NCBI GenBank assembly: GCA_036897095.1
Contig: JAYMSP010001610.1
Span: forward strand, 1 to 30,415
DNA length: 30,415 bases
Source: Plantago elongata
Lineage: Eukaryota; Streptophyta; Magnoliopsida; Lamiales; Plantaginaceae
Direction of reading: 5' to 3'
The position numbers and the translations under genes were made by a program. The notes below the pieces were generated by a model, which did no database searches, was not told where the DNA came from, and saw only the letters and a program-made list of their open reading frames with translations. Positions 1 through 11,486 of the stretch are shown one piece after another. How positions within the stretch are numbered: the stretch's first letter is position 1; each line of letters begins with the position of its first letter.

Positions 1-100
1 TAATCACCCATTTCGGGGAATCGAACCCGTGACCTCATGGTTACGGGGTGTCTCAACTTGCCACTCGGCTACAAACGATTTGACAAGCAAATTGTCTATA
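1..100 (-). repeat. tRNA-derived SINE relic (head region)
   Basis: On the minus strand this stretch carries a good RNA polymerase III promoter pair. Box A is TAGCCGAGTGG (plus-strand 61-71) and box B is GGTTCGATTCC (17-27), about 33 nt apart, as in tRNA-derived SINEs. The element runs off the left edge of the window, so its body and tail are not visible. No intact tRNA cloverleaf with a plausible acceptor stem was found, so a functional tRNA gene is unlikely. A related but more decayed copy lies at 18583-18660. Confidence 0.6.
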
Positions 101-2232
101 TAATGCAATCATGAAACTCATTTGTAGACACAACACCCTCATTACTTCTTCCTCTGTATTAATCATGTTCAACCCAGTACAAGAAAACAGTACTTCATCC
201 AAGAACAGTTCGTCATCTGATGAACTTCTCAATGGCTCTTCTACATTCAATCATTTCGTACAAATGTAAAATATGATAATGCAGAACATGTCAAATATGA
301 TCCAATAGTACCAACGACAATAAGTCCAGCCACAATGTATCGGCTATTGTAATTGTATCTTCACAGGTGTCCTAATAAAAGCTACTACTACGCAAGCTGA
401 GCATCCTATATATGGTCATAGTTTTGAGGTCAAAATTAAAACGCATATCCATCTCTCATGTAAGATGAAGGCTGTGTGCGTCTAATGTGGGTTTCTAGAG
501 GTAATAATAGGTTGTGCTTGGATAATGGATATAGTGCCATTTGAAAACTTGATGATTTTTATCTTACAACATTCATACATGTACGGATGTATGAGTAGAC
601 TGTATAGTACTTGAAAAGAATACTGACAAAATTGACCATAGACATCAAAACGAAATAGTTTTTCAAACATAATTAGCTTTTTATTTATATTATAGACGCC
701 GCAATTTAACACGGTGTTTTTCTAATACATCTAATAGGATTCAATCGTTATTATCCAACTAAGTGGTACTAATATAATTATAAAATTTAATAGGTTATTT
801 AAATTATGTAATTTATTAGAAAATTATGTTAAAATTATAATTGATATTGATATCCTCAAATGATATATGTATAATGAGACTTGATGTAATAAAATAAAAT
901 TAAATAGTACTAATTCAACATAACTTGTTGGCTTGAGAAAGAACATGGCTGATGATAGGGCACCAATTTTACATACTATATGATTACAATATATATAAAT
1001 ATATTTATAAAACTTGTAAGAATAAATTTATACGTTAATTATATATTTTATTATAAATTATATTTAATATATTTATAAAATATTTTAATAAATTGATTTA
1101 TATCTATCTATACACAATGAATTTTTTGACTTATTAACACATGTATGATCGTATCGTGAAAATGGAAGAAAGGAATTGTTTCTTTTCTATAACTTTTTTG
1201 ATTTATATGTTATCACATATATATCATGTGGAATGGATGGTGAGTAACGTAATAGCTAGATATATGAATTACTCATTGCTACCTTAAACACTCATTTTAT
1301 CATATTACATGATAAGTTTTAAAAATTGAAAATTCATTGGAGCTAAATCCACAATATTAATTGAGATTGAGAGTGACTATAGTTCAAGATAAGCCCATCA
1401 AATTTATAATATATATGGATAGATGAATTATACATTTTAATACTAAAATTAAATATTTTAATATCTTATTATTGCTATATTTTTCATATTAAACTGTGCT
1501 CAATAATGTATGACGTTATATGGAATGAAGATATTACTTTATTTCTTTTAAGTTATTACATCTATTGATCTTACTTAAATCATAGAATATAAGTTTAAAC
1601 TTTTTGTAAGTATTCTGAATTCATTTATTCGAGTTGTACACCATCAACATGGAGTTTGATTTCAAACATGAACCTGGTTAATACACGTATGGACTATGAA
1701 TGCTCAAGCGGTATGATATTATGTATTTCAAAACTGATAACGTCGATTATAATATTAAAATTGTTCTTGTAACACTAATACTAATATAATGTGATTTTTA
1801 ACATTAACAAATTAATTGAGATTAATTTGAAAATTGTATATGTGTGACATCTTACTAAAATATCTTTTGACCATTAACAAAGGTTCGTACACTGTACAAC
1901 ATATCTTAATATACTATTTTTGGTTCGTTTGAAATACAAAACTATTGTGACAACGAAAACTCATCCGACTCTTAATTTAATAGTTCTGGAACATGTAGCA
2001 AAAAAGAAATAATGATGGGGGTAAAGTTAAAGATTGGTTGTGAATTATGATACTGCAAAAATGTGCTAACAATGCCAGAATAGATGTTTTATGAATGGAT
2101 ACATTACAAATACATGTAAAAGACTAAAGAAAAACATGTATTACATAATGAATTAAGCGAACATTTGATTAGAGAATTGAAAGGAAAAAGCCCCATCGAA
2201 ACACTATGGTGCAATTATATACTATATTATCC
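101..2232. other. AT-rich intergenic region, no gene seen
   Basis: The sequence is strongly AT-rich, with many short runs such as TATATAAATATATTTATAAA and frequent stops in all frames. The few short ORFs have no recognisable domain, no plausible codon structure and no splice partners. I see no gene here. Confidence 0.6.
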
Positions 2233-2408
2233 ATGAAGTGTCAGAAATACGATCGGATCTTTACTACCATTTGAAGATTTAACCCGAGACTGTTTGGTGG
2301 CATGTTCATGGATGGTCCTTATGAAGTGTCAGAAATACGATCGTATCTTTACTACCATTTGAAGATTTAATCCGATACTGTTTGGTGGCATGTTCATGGA
2401 TGGTCCTT
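2233..2408. repeat. 88-bp tandem duplication (two copies)
   Basis: Copy 1 is 2233-2320 and copy 2 is 2321-2408, directly adjacent. They differ at about three positions (for example GATCGGATC against GATCGTATC, and ACCCGAGAC against ATCCGATAC). The high identity indicates a recent local duplication. No coding potential is seen in the unit. Confidence 0.9.
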
Positions 2409-2774
2409 GAACGGTTGAACCCTCTTAATTTTTTGAAAATTCACAACTAATTAATCTATTACTACTTAGGCTAAATCCTTCAAGGCAGTTATTAGTTCTC
2501 AAAAGTAGTTTCTCAAGTACTTTCTAAATTTTACGATATCCTTTTTCTTAAAAACTATCATATAAAATTTAGAAATTTTTAGTTGACTATATAATTATGT
2601 GTGAAGAAGTCACGTAAACGAACATTTTTACTTGTAAAAAATTAATATTTATTATTATAAAAAATACGTGGAGTCCGCGTGTCAAATTTGCTTGTAAGGT
2701 GTAATGCAAATTATACTTAGGCTAACAATAATTTATAGGAGAATAACTTTATTTCTTTCCATGATAAACTGGTT
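2409..2774. other. AT-rich intergenic region, no gene seen
   Basis: There are no ORFs with domain content and no clear promoter or repeat family. It lies between the 88-bp duplication and the TAA microsatellite. Confidence 0.5.
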
Positions 2775-2775
2775 A

Positions 2776-2814
<39 letters not shown>
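2775..2814. repeat. (TAA)n microsatellite, about 13 units
   Basis: An uninterrupted run of AAT/TAA trinucleotides. A simple repeat of this length is expected to vary between individuals. Confidence 0.95.
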
Positions 2815-2821
<7 letters not shown>

Positions 2822-2946
2822 GACATAAAATAATTGAAAACCAATCTGGAATATAAAAATGTCGAACAAAAGAAAACAACTGAAAATTCAAATCAACCTT
2901 TCACTAATCTAAACGGTTAGACTTATTGGCAAATGCAATATCATGT

Positions 2947-3409
2947 TTATGGTGAGAGCTTTTCCTTTTTTATGACAACCTTGGTAGTTGATTCTTGAAA
3001 TATGATTCTACTATCGTCGTAATTGTCAACATCCACAACTTTAAGCTTAGCCGGACTGCGGAAGATGCCACTGCTGGTTCCGTGACTTGCTATGTCATCG
3101 TTGCTATTGTCCTTGCGTTTCACCTTCCTTAGCCTTGCCTTCAGCATCAGGAGTGGATCCAACAGGTTTTGATAAAGCATCCTGCATTTCATGTAATATA
3201 TTTTTGTTTAACAATTAAGATCCATCATTGAATACATACAATTTGACTACTACGTAGTATAGCATGAAACATGAGGTGAGTAATACCTTGCAATTACATT
3301 GGCCCATGAAGATGGCGAAGTGGATGCGACGCGAGATAAGATGTCGACTAACATATCGTCGGGAAATTACACCATCCAACTTCCTGCGTTTGTTAACTAG
3401 CGAATGCAT
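2947..3409 (-). pseudogene. Decayed F-box protein fragment
   Basis: On the minus strand a TATA-like ATTATAAATA (plus 3461-3470) precedes an ATG at 3409 that opens with a basic stretch (NKRRKLDG). About 16 codons in, the reading shifts. A different frame then encodes PDDMLVDILSRVASTS (within plus 3287-3363), which resembles the start of a plant F-box (LPDDLLVEILSRV type). The two parts are out of frame by one base, and a TAA sits directly before the F-box frame. A GT donor follows at 3286/3285. A putative second exon, after an AG acceptor near 3184, encodes an 81-codon lysine- and aspartate-rich ORF ending KKEKLSP. F-box proteins are substrate adaptors of SCF ubiquitin ligases. With a frameshift and only one motif left, I call this a remnant. 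The link between the two exons is inferred. Confidence 0.45.
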
Positions 3410-3460
3410 GTTCGGAGAGCGGATAGAATCTGCTGGGCCGAGTTCTTCGGTGGTAATTGG

Positions 3461-3470
3461 TATTTATAAT
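3461..3470 (-). promoter_or_regulatory. TATA-like box upstream of F-box remnant
   Basis: The minus-strand ATTATAAATA lies about 55 bases before the ATG at 3409. It fits a plant core promoter, but transcription is unproven. Confidence 0.35.
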
Positions 3471-3481
3471 GGTAGTTCATA

Positions 3482-3938
3482 GGATTTGTATAAACTAAAT
3501 CACATTAAAATTAGTTGATTTGAAAAGCTAATTTAATTAGCTTGTTGGAAAAAAAAATTCATATAATTTTCTGATTTGATCGGTCAATTTGATGAGAGGG
3601 GATGAATAAAGTATTCAATTATATTTAATTTTAATTTTAATTTTTCGCCACATAAAAAATTTGAGTTGTTCTGGCATTGTTCTTTTTTGAATATTCTATC
3701 CAATTTTAGTATATACATATATTTGAGCAGATCATTGATCAATGCGGATCTTCACAATCAGAGCTGACTGTATCGTCCACTCCACTCAGTCACTCAGAAT
3801 CTCGTTATTGATCAGATAAACTTGAGCAAATCAAACACTCAATCTATCCCTAATTATCATCATTACTACTGAAACCATATCACACCGATCAATTTGAAAT
3901 ATTGAATCTTATCTGCTGCATATACTACCATTATCATC
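3482..3938 (+). other. Promoter and 5' leader region of the aminotransferase gene
   Basis: This stretch between the F-box remnant and the aminotransferase ATG has no ORF of interest. A run of TATATACATATAT at about 3710-3722 could serve as a TATA region. The bases from about 3760 to 3938 are CA/TC-rich, as in plant 5' leaders. The motif GAAAAGCTAA...TTAGCTTGTT at about 3522-3546 recurs near 28968-28995, which suggests a shared repeat relic. Confidence 0.4.
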
Positions 3939-6900
3939 ATGGGTTGGCATCGGAAGCTTTTGAGTGGTGCAGGTGATTTCGCCAAGAGTCAGACCAAACG
4001 CCGCTTGTTTTGCACCGGTAACGCGGCGTTGCAACGCGGTGTCTCAGCCGCTCCTCAGCTTCCGGCTTTTAACTACGAGCCTAAGCCGTACAATGGTCCG
4101 TTAGCCGATGAGGTTTTTGAGAAGCGGAAGAAGTATTTGGGTCCTTCTCTTTTCCATTTCTATCAGAAACCGGTAATCATATACCCTTTTTTTTTCTTCA
4201 TATTCACAGTCATTGTATTCGTGCTAATTGATCATAAGATGTGATTTTTTTCACATTTACTAGCATTTTGAGGTTTTTTTATGATATAAAAAAATTACTT
4301 TGGGCTTGAATCTATCTAATTTCTAGTTGATTTACTAGAGGTTAAGTTGTTTACATCACTTGATTATGTGGTGATTACTAATTAACCATTTGTTTGGTAC
4401 TTGATAGGAAAAAAATTCTCAAGTGAGTGACAGTAAGAATTACTCCTAGTAAACACTGTTTAATATGGTGACTATGGACTGTGATTGTTGCTGCAAAACC
4501 ATAAATGATTTTGACACATTTTAATGTGTTGATTTTGGTAGGCTTGTTGAATACAATAAAAGATAAAAGTTTTTTTAATGTTTTTACCATTCAAACAGCT
4601 CAATATCGTGGAGGGGAAAATGCAATATTTGTATGACGAGAGTGGAAGGCGTTATCTTGATGCGTTTGCTGGAATTGTTACTGTATCTTGTGGCCACTGC
4701 CATCCTGATATCTTGAGAGCCATTGAGGAACAGGGGAAGCTTCTACAACATGCTACCACCATATACCTGCATCATGCAATTGCTGATTTTGCAGAAGGTT
4801 TAGCATCTAAAATGCCTGGAAACCTGAAGGTAAAGAGTCCCTCTTGTTCCAATTCATTATCATTATCCAACTTGTTTGTACACTCACATGGTTCAAACAA
4901 ACTGCCATGGTTAAGATGGCTTGCCGTTGCTAAATGCAAATATCTTCAATATGCATCATTGTGATTATTTAGATGATTGAAAAGGCTCATATTTAGTATG
5001 TTACTCTTATTATGATTTGATTCCATGGATTAGGATATGATCATTGGCATTTAGCTATACATCTTTTTTGGAATCTATGATGACATGAGCACAAACGTAT
5101 TCTTGGTTCTAATCCCTCTGCTAGTGCAGGTTGTGTATTTTGTAAATTCTGGGACAGAAGCCAATGAGCTAGCTACATTGATGGCCAGGTTGTACACTGG
5201 CAACCTCGGGATGCTTGCCTTGAGGAATGCTTATCATGGCGGAAGTTCGAGCACAATTGGATTGACAGCTCTCAACACGTGGAAGTACCCAATTCCTCAG
5301 GTTTGTCACTAGGACCTGAAAGTTCTCTTTACTTGATTCAGAATTTTATGCTTCTGGTTTCGAATTTGGATTTTTGAAAAGTAAACGTAATTGGTGTTTG
5401 AGGTTGTATTTGTTGTGTTAGTGGGTGCTTTAAGACCTGGGTTATTGTGTTATTGTTTCAAATTGAAATGCGTTAGAGATTGAAAGGGATGACTCTAGTT
5501 CTGAGGTGCCTTTCAGTTAATCATTAGATTTTAGAGATTGTTTAATCATACAATGCTCCTTTTTTTCCGACTTTAACAAATGCTATCAGTGTATAATGGT
5601 CATAATTTCCTTCCTCCTAACTACTAAATAGTACATATCACATACCATTCTTTCAAATCCCCTGAAGTGGCTTCGGACAAGCTATGAGTATGTATGTTGC
5701 CCTTGAACGTTTACAGATAGAACCTTTCAAATATACACAAACACACGTCTAGTTTCTCAATGTTTTAGAGTTCTCTTGCCCTTGATAACCAGCACTCGTT
5801 ACTAGTTTGGGTTCTTTTAGTCCTCAAGTTGTAACATTCACAGGGTGAAATTCATCATGTTCTGAATCCAAACCCATACCGTGGAGTGTTTGGATCTGAT
5901 GCCAGGCGTTATGCTGATGAGGTACAAGATCACATAGACCATGGTACTTCAGGGCAGGTGGCTGGATTTATTGCTGAAACGATTCAGGTTTGTGGCATTT
6001 GATCTGCATCCTTTTTCTGGCTGTGAATTCCACCACATCCTCCTGCCTTTTCATATTCTAAAATGAAGGATCATGTGTTGGTCCTGGTTTAGTCTAACTT
6101 TTTTGTTTCTTTATTGACCAGGGAGTTGGTGGAGCAGTTGAATTAGCCCCTGGATACTTGAAATTAGTGTACGACATTGTCCGTAAAGCTGGCGGAGTAT
6201 GCATAGCTGATGAGGTTCAAACTGGCTTTGGTCGCACAGGGAGCCACTATTGGGGTTTCGAGACACAAGGAGTCATTCCTGATATAGTCACAATGGCTAA
6301 GGTGTCATTAAATACTTCTTTTTGTCAAGAAATAACAATATCTACATTTCCCGCAATTCACTCTCTTATTAATGTCTAATTGGTAAAAGTTGACACTCTT
6401 TTTGGTTGTTAAGTGTTATAAGACGCTCATAAAACATTCGGCTGACATCTAAGATTTGATATGTAGGGAATTGGCAATGGACTGCCTCTTGGAGCGGTTG
6501 TAACAACTCCTGAAATTGCAAGTGTGATGTCTCAGAAGATACAATTCAATACTTTTGGAGGGAATCCTGTGTGTTCAGCCGGTGGACTGGAAGTGCTCAG
6601 AGTAATAGATAGGGAGCAACGTCAAAAGCATTGTGCTGAGGTTGGTTCTCACATGATTGAACGTTTAAGAGATCTTCAGCAGAAACATGAGAGTAAGTCT
6701 ATTCTACTACTCGCTGTCAACGTATTAAACTATTCTCTACATTATTCAATTAAATACTGGGATTTTTGTTGTAAGGATCATCACCACGTCTGCAAGGAAA
6801 GAATCTTTATGTTATTTATGTTTTAGGCATGTTCGCTTATACAATGTTCTGAAATTATTCAATGTGGTAAATACTCAGCAATTTCATGCTGGAAAATTTA

Positions 6901-7493
6901 TAGTGTGCCATGCTGATTGGACTTGTCTTCATGTTTCTAGTTATTGGCGATGTAAGAGGCAGGGGCTTAATGGTCGGGATAGAACTCGTAACTGACAGGA
7001 CAGAGAAGACACCTGCCAAGGCAGAAACTGCAGTTTTATTCGAGAGCCTGAGAGGTCTGTCAAGCCATTTAAATTAAACTAACTTGTGGAGATGAACTTA
7101 GTATTGATATGGTTTTCTTGACCATTTCTCATCTGTCTATCACATACTGTTGAAGCCTGACACTTCTTTTATGATGATTGTAGAACTTGGTGTGTTGGTC
7201 GGTAAAGGTGGACTTCATGGAAATGTTTTCAGGATAAAGCCCCCAATGTGTTTTAGCAAAGATGATGCAGGTAAGCACCTAGTGTATGCTCATGCATTCA
7301 AGTAAAAAATGACAGAGTACTGTATACTAAAAGAGCTATCTGTCTACAGCAGCATTCATACGTGGTTTTTACTTTTTATCTTCGTGATCTTAATCTGCTA
7401 TTCTGCTTCAGCATTGTGAGTCTTGTGCTTCATGTATTTTCCTGTGCAGATTTCTTGGTGGATGCTCTGGATTATTCAATATCAAAGTTGTGA
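3939..7493 (+). CDS. AGT2: Alanine-glyoxylate aminotransferase 2-type, mitochondrial (9 exons)
   Basis: This is a class-III PLP-dependent aminotransferase. The family transfers the amino group of alanine to glyoxylate (or works on beta-alanine-type substrates) in mitochondria. Exons read from the sequence: 3939-4172, 4599-4829, 5130-5300, 5844-5987, 6122-6301, 6467-6692, 6941-7054, 7184-7270, 7450-7493. All have GT-AG borders and phases that join into 476 codons, the length I recall for the Arabidopsis AGT2 protein. The first 40 or so residues are basic and Ser/Ala-rich with few acids, fitting a mitochondrial presequence. Key motifs are SGTEAN (residues 162-167, phosphate-binding region), [18 protein letters not shown] (Asp290, contacts the PLP ring nitrogen) and [13 protein letters not shown] with the PLP lysine Lys320, which is the last codon of exon 5. 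The C-terminal [11 protein letters not shown] and [10 protein letters not shown] blocks are intact. No frameshift or missing catalytic residue was seen. The closely related PYD4 type is the main alternative. Confidence 0.95.
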
Positions 7494-7657
7494 GATACAT
7501 ATGCATCGAAGTACTTGGAGATGTGAACCCTTCGAAGATCAACCTAGCTAGCCAAGTGTTTTAAATTAAACGTAATTGTCTATAACTAAGCTTCTCTTTG
7601 GCTGTAATTTCATTTCTTTTGTACTACTACTTTCTACCTTTATTGAAAAGCTAGGGG

Positions 7658-7663
7658 AATAAA
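7658..7663 (+). terminator. Polyadenylation signal AATAAA of aminotransferase gene
   Basis: A canonical AATAAA lies 165 bases after the stop codon at 7491-7493, in a T-rich 3' region. It is the best candidate for the transcript end. Confidence 0.6.
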
Positions 7664-7787
7664 AGAAATAGTAAATCTTTAATATCAAACATCCTTTTAA
7701 TTACTATGTACGAGGTCATTAGTAACAAAATAGTGAATTTGTCAGTGTCGTAAACCACATGGCATCCTGCTTCTTTGGTACAGTGGC

Positions 7788-8021
7788 ATGAACCACCGAA
7801 AACAGGCAGATCAGAAAGAAATGGATAGCCTCCTAAACCACAGAGAAAATTGCCCGGATTCAAACAACTCAACCAGGGAGGATGAAGGCAGATTCATGGC
7901 AAGAGAAAAGAGGGTGAAACTAAAGTCATTTAGTATAGTTCATGATGTGAACAGAATGCTGGAAGAGAATTCTACAGAAGCGCTTATTTGTGAAGCTTAT
8001 ATGTCATACAGAGCAAGTTGA
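7788..8021 (+). other. Orphan exon-like ORF, unknown product
   Basis: This open frame of 77 codons runs in from an acceptor-like TTTGGTACAG at about 7775-7784 and ends in TGA. The encoded peptide is hydrophilic and charged (SNNSTREDEGRF, MAREKRVKLKS, DVNRMLEENS). Its composition looks coding rather than random, but I recognise no domain. It lies just beyond the 3' end of the aminotransferase gene on the same strand. It could be the last exon of a lost gene, an alternative 3' exon of the aminotransferase transcript, or chance. No upstream exon is seen. Confidence 0.3.
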
Positions 8022-9000
8022 GAGGATTAGATGTTTTCAGTTTCACCATACCTAGTATTCAGATAGTCAGTTCTGTCCAATTGAAATTTGAAATGCACTG
8101 ATATAGCCACTCAACTATGTCCAGGCTTCTGTTCGTTTCACCTTAATTGCACATGTAGAAAGAACATAAAATTGTTGGACTAGTCTTTCTTGCTAGCATT
8201 CTGTATCAGTTAACGCTAGTTCTACACTATCGACATATATGGTGAACATTCATCTTTCCGAATAGATGCACACAGCTTCAGGTTACAAAGAAAATTTCGA
8301 ATCACTAAAGTTAAGAATAATATTCACCATTGGAAAATTACATTGCCATATCACCAGTATTTAGGAGATAATCTCAGCATTTCCCAGAAGCTAATATAGC
8401 AGAGCTACAACATTTTGGAAGGAAAAATCTACCTGGACTTTTCTTTCTATGGCATGATCTACCTAAAACACAACCTCAACAATATTATCCTTACAAAAAA
8501 AAATATAAACAAATAAGGAAGAAACATTAAACATTTGATCATCAAAAGAAAAACAAATCAAGAAAAGATGACTTGAAATATTGTAGCCATCAGAATCACG
8601 GGATGTTAACTCAAGTTCCTTGTATAAAATAGTAAAAACCAGTTGACAAGTTACAACTGGGCATATATGACAGGCCAGACTTTCAATTCTCAGGGTGTAG
8701 CAAGATAGAATTCAAGTAAACACGGATTATAAGAAAACAAAAGAATGGAAAGTTTCGACATTATTGATATAAGTAACACACAGAAATGTAAACCAAAGAA
8801 ATAAAAAAAAAGTGATTTGTGAAGCAACTATCTTTAGATAATAAAATGATACTTTCAGAGAAACCAGGAGGTACTTTTCTCATAAAAATTTGGGTTTTCA
8901 CTTGACCAACTAAAACTCTAAAAGAGCATGGCCTTGTCAAGTTCTGAGAATGTCAACGCACGGATCACATATGATTATGAATTTATGATATGCTACAAAG
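8022..9000. other. Non-coding stretch, possibly distal 3' region of the minus-strand RNA-binding gene
   Basis: There are no ORFs with domains. Read on the minus strand the sequence is T-rich with short ORFs only, in the style of a plant 3' UTR or intron. I cannot show that it belongs to the RNA-binding protein gene. Confidence 0.3.
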
Positions 9001-9770
9001 TAATTTTTCAAGTCATCTTTTCTCCCCTGAACAATAAATGGAAAAACATCACGCCTGGCTAATTAAATTAGTCAAAAACATACCTACGTCCATATCTTCA
9101 AGACACACATCCTACTGAATGAAATGGACTAACTTGAAACTCCAAATATCTTAAATGGAAGATGCCCAATTCCAGCAATTATAAATATCCAAACTCTCAG
9201 GGCACAACATAGCTTCAATGAATTAAAAAAAGAATATGAAAGTTATCAATCGATGTATAAAATGAACATCACGCCAAGCTGATTAAATTCAGCAAGTTTC
9301 AGGGAATCCCACTTTACATTAGTTTGAATAGGGCGTGTGTGCGTGTAAGATGTGTTGGCGTGGCTTTTCGCAATGTTAGGAAAACTAGTTTTTGCTAGGA
9401 ATTTCACGATTAAATCAGTCAAAAGATATTTCAAGAAACACATGCGAACAAATTGAGACTAAAAATCTAAGAAAATAAACACAACGAAGATGACAGTATA
9501 ATAAAATAATGAATATCCAAGATCGCAGGACAAGGCATCAATCTAACTAATAAACAGAAACTAATAAATAAACCAATCAATATATAAAATGAACATCTCA
9601 CCAAGCTGATTAAATTTGTAAATGAATAGAAACCATGATGTAATGGACTATAGTTTGAAACTCCATATCTAACTAATAAACACAGAAAATACCACTTTTG
9701 TGAAATTATTAATATCCAAGATCTGGACACAATGAAATGAAAACCAATGTACAAAATGAAAATAATTTTC
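9001..9770. repeat. Diverged direct repeats, several copies
   Basis: A motif of the form AACATCACGCCAAGCTGATT followed by AAATT recurs, with changes, near 9048, 9266 and 9595. Companion motifs also recur: CTTGAAACTCCAAATAT near 9133 and TTTGAAACTCCATAT near 9655; AATATCCAAGATC near 9512 and 9711; GTCAAAAGATATTTCAAG near 9417 and a relative near 9072. The pattern suggests an old tandem or segmental repeat of a few hundred bases that has diverged. Minus-strand ORFs here look accidental. Confidence 0.5.
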
Positions 9771-10187
9771 AAAAGTGATTTTCCCTTCTCTTATCTGGCA
9801 TGTCATAATCAGCATTGAAGCTATTGTAGTTTCTTACCAACAGCAATGTGATTCTCTGTCAACAGACAATAACCTAGCCAGGAGCCTTAACATGAGTAAA
9901 GGAATCTCGGGTTTGGGTTTGTGAGTAGGCAAGAGAAGGTTGCCTCCCTCTGCAATCAGAGGTATAGTTTGAAAAAAGTAAACTTCCCTTTATCAATGTT
10001 GACCAAAAAAGGAAAAGCTCAAATTCTTGAAAAAGGCCTGATTGTCCTAAGTATTAAGAAAGACCATATTCCTTCAATACAAGTGTTTGACATGTTCATA
10101 TAGATTACAATAGTCTAATGTGGTCCTTCCTTTAGTGTAGGAAATCATGCCTTTACTAGACTTTCTCGATGATATATATAAAAAATA
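9771..10187. other. Intergenic region, no gene seen
   Basis: A 60-codon plus-strand ORF (9921-10103) has no recognisable domain and no splice context. Nothing else is supported before the Stowaway element. Confidence 0.4.
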
Positions 10188-10342
10188 CTCCCTCCGTCCC
10201 AGGTTGCAATTCCCGCGGGTCCGGGCACAAGTTTTAAGAGAATGGTGAATAAAGTAGGAGAGATATTTTCCATTAGGGATGGAAGTTGAAATTAGGACGT
10301 CCCAAAATGGAACGCGGAAAGTTGAATTCAGGGCGGAGGGAG
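10188..10342. mobile_element. Stowaway-type (Tc1/mariner) MITE
   Basis: A 155-bp element begins CTCCCTCCGTCCC and ends GGGCGGAGGGAG. These are the classic terminal inverted repeats of Stowaway MITEs. It is flanked on both sides by the TA target duplication (10186-10187 and 10343-10344). It has no coding capacity and would depend on a mariner transposase supplied elsewhere. Confidence 0.9.
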
Positions 10343-10787
10343 TATATGTCACAGATTAATGAAAGATGGTTCAAAATCAGAAGCCGGTGAAAAATAGATG
10401 CATGGACAAAGAGTCGCAAATTAACTGTAACAAACTAACGAAAACAAACTTGGAGAGATGTAAAAAAATAACAATGAAATAAAAAGGACCTGAGAACACA
10501 AACAGTCCAGATTAAACTTGAAAATAATGGAGAGAGAAATATCACTGGGGTCAAAATTACACAGCACATACTTAAAAGCAAGTCATAACAAAGAAAACAG
10601 AAAGCTGTGTAACATTCAAAGTTTGACAGCGGCTTACAAAAACAGAAAAAAAACTTGAACAAAAAAAACAATGAAAATAAAGTCTAAAAATAATATGTAT
10701 GTTACGCCACCAAGAAAAGATCCATGACCTCCTCGTAAAAACCTGCTGACAGCATATATATATTTATCCACCTTTGTAGCCGTTTCT
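10343..10787 (-). other. Putative 3' non-coding exon of the RNA-binding protein gene
   Basis: On the minus strand a good acceptor (TTCTTGCAG, cut after plus position 10788) opens a possible exon starting AGAAACGG. Joining it to the coding exon that ends at 11515 makes a TGA stop across the junction. The following sequence has no long ORF and is T-rich further down, as expected for a 3' UTR. Exon ends are inferred, not proven. Confidence 0.4.
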
Positions 10788-11486
10788 CTGCAAGAACAGA
10801 TTAAGAACATCAAAAGTTAGCAAGCGAAAACAGATAAGGGATAAATATATGATGCTATTAATGAGTCAATTAATTCTTCAAAGAATATATACTCCACATT
10901 TGGCTATAATATTTTGCAATAAACGAAAACATTGGGCATGCCACTGTGTCAGTATCAAATTACCGAGGATCTATAAAGATACAGCCTAACCACTTAATCC
11001 ATCAGAATAATATACCACTTTATTATTTGATAACTCCATGTATCAAGTATGTAACCTTCAAATGAACAATACATGGTCATTTTAATACTGTAATTATTAC
11101 ACCAAAATAGTCAGATTAGCTGGCGAGTTATCTGAGATAATCATATTGAGAGCTGTAATGCATTAAGAGAGGCATGTTATGAATTATTTATGCTTGAAAT
11201 GCACCTTCATGTAGTTTTACAAACTTAAAGGGTGAAATCAACACTACTCAATGAAAAGTGACAATGGAGCTTGAGTTACTAAGAGTCCAATAATACTTTC
11301 CGTATGTGTTCAACTAAACTGATTTTTCTTAATTATCCACACTCCATGCTCAACCACAAGTGTTCTGAAGCTACATTTCAAAGCTTACAATTGCTCTATG
11401 TGCAAGCAATTAATATAGTTTGATGTATATTATATATGCAGAACACATATGTTGAAATCTAATGAAAGTAAACAGTGGATTATTTA
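10788..11486 (-). other. Probable intron or 3' region of the RNA-binding protein gene
   Basis: There are no ORFs with domains and the sequence is AT-rich. It lies between the strong donor G|GTATGA at 11515/11514 and the acceptor at 10788, so it would be a 727-bp intron (10788-11514) if both are used. Confidence 0.4.

Noticed and set aside
1..80. Functional tRNA gene on the minus strand
   Set aside because: Box A and B are good, but I could not pair an acceptor stem and anticodon arm properly, and a decayed dispersed relative at 18583 points to a SINE.
2775..2814. CRISPR-like or regulatory array
   Set aside because: It is a plain TAA microsatellite.
9467..9772. 101-codon minus-strand hydrophobic ORF
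   Set aside because: It lies in AT-rich diverged repeats; the hydrophobic residues follow from base composition and there is no start or promoter context.
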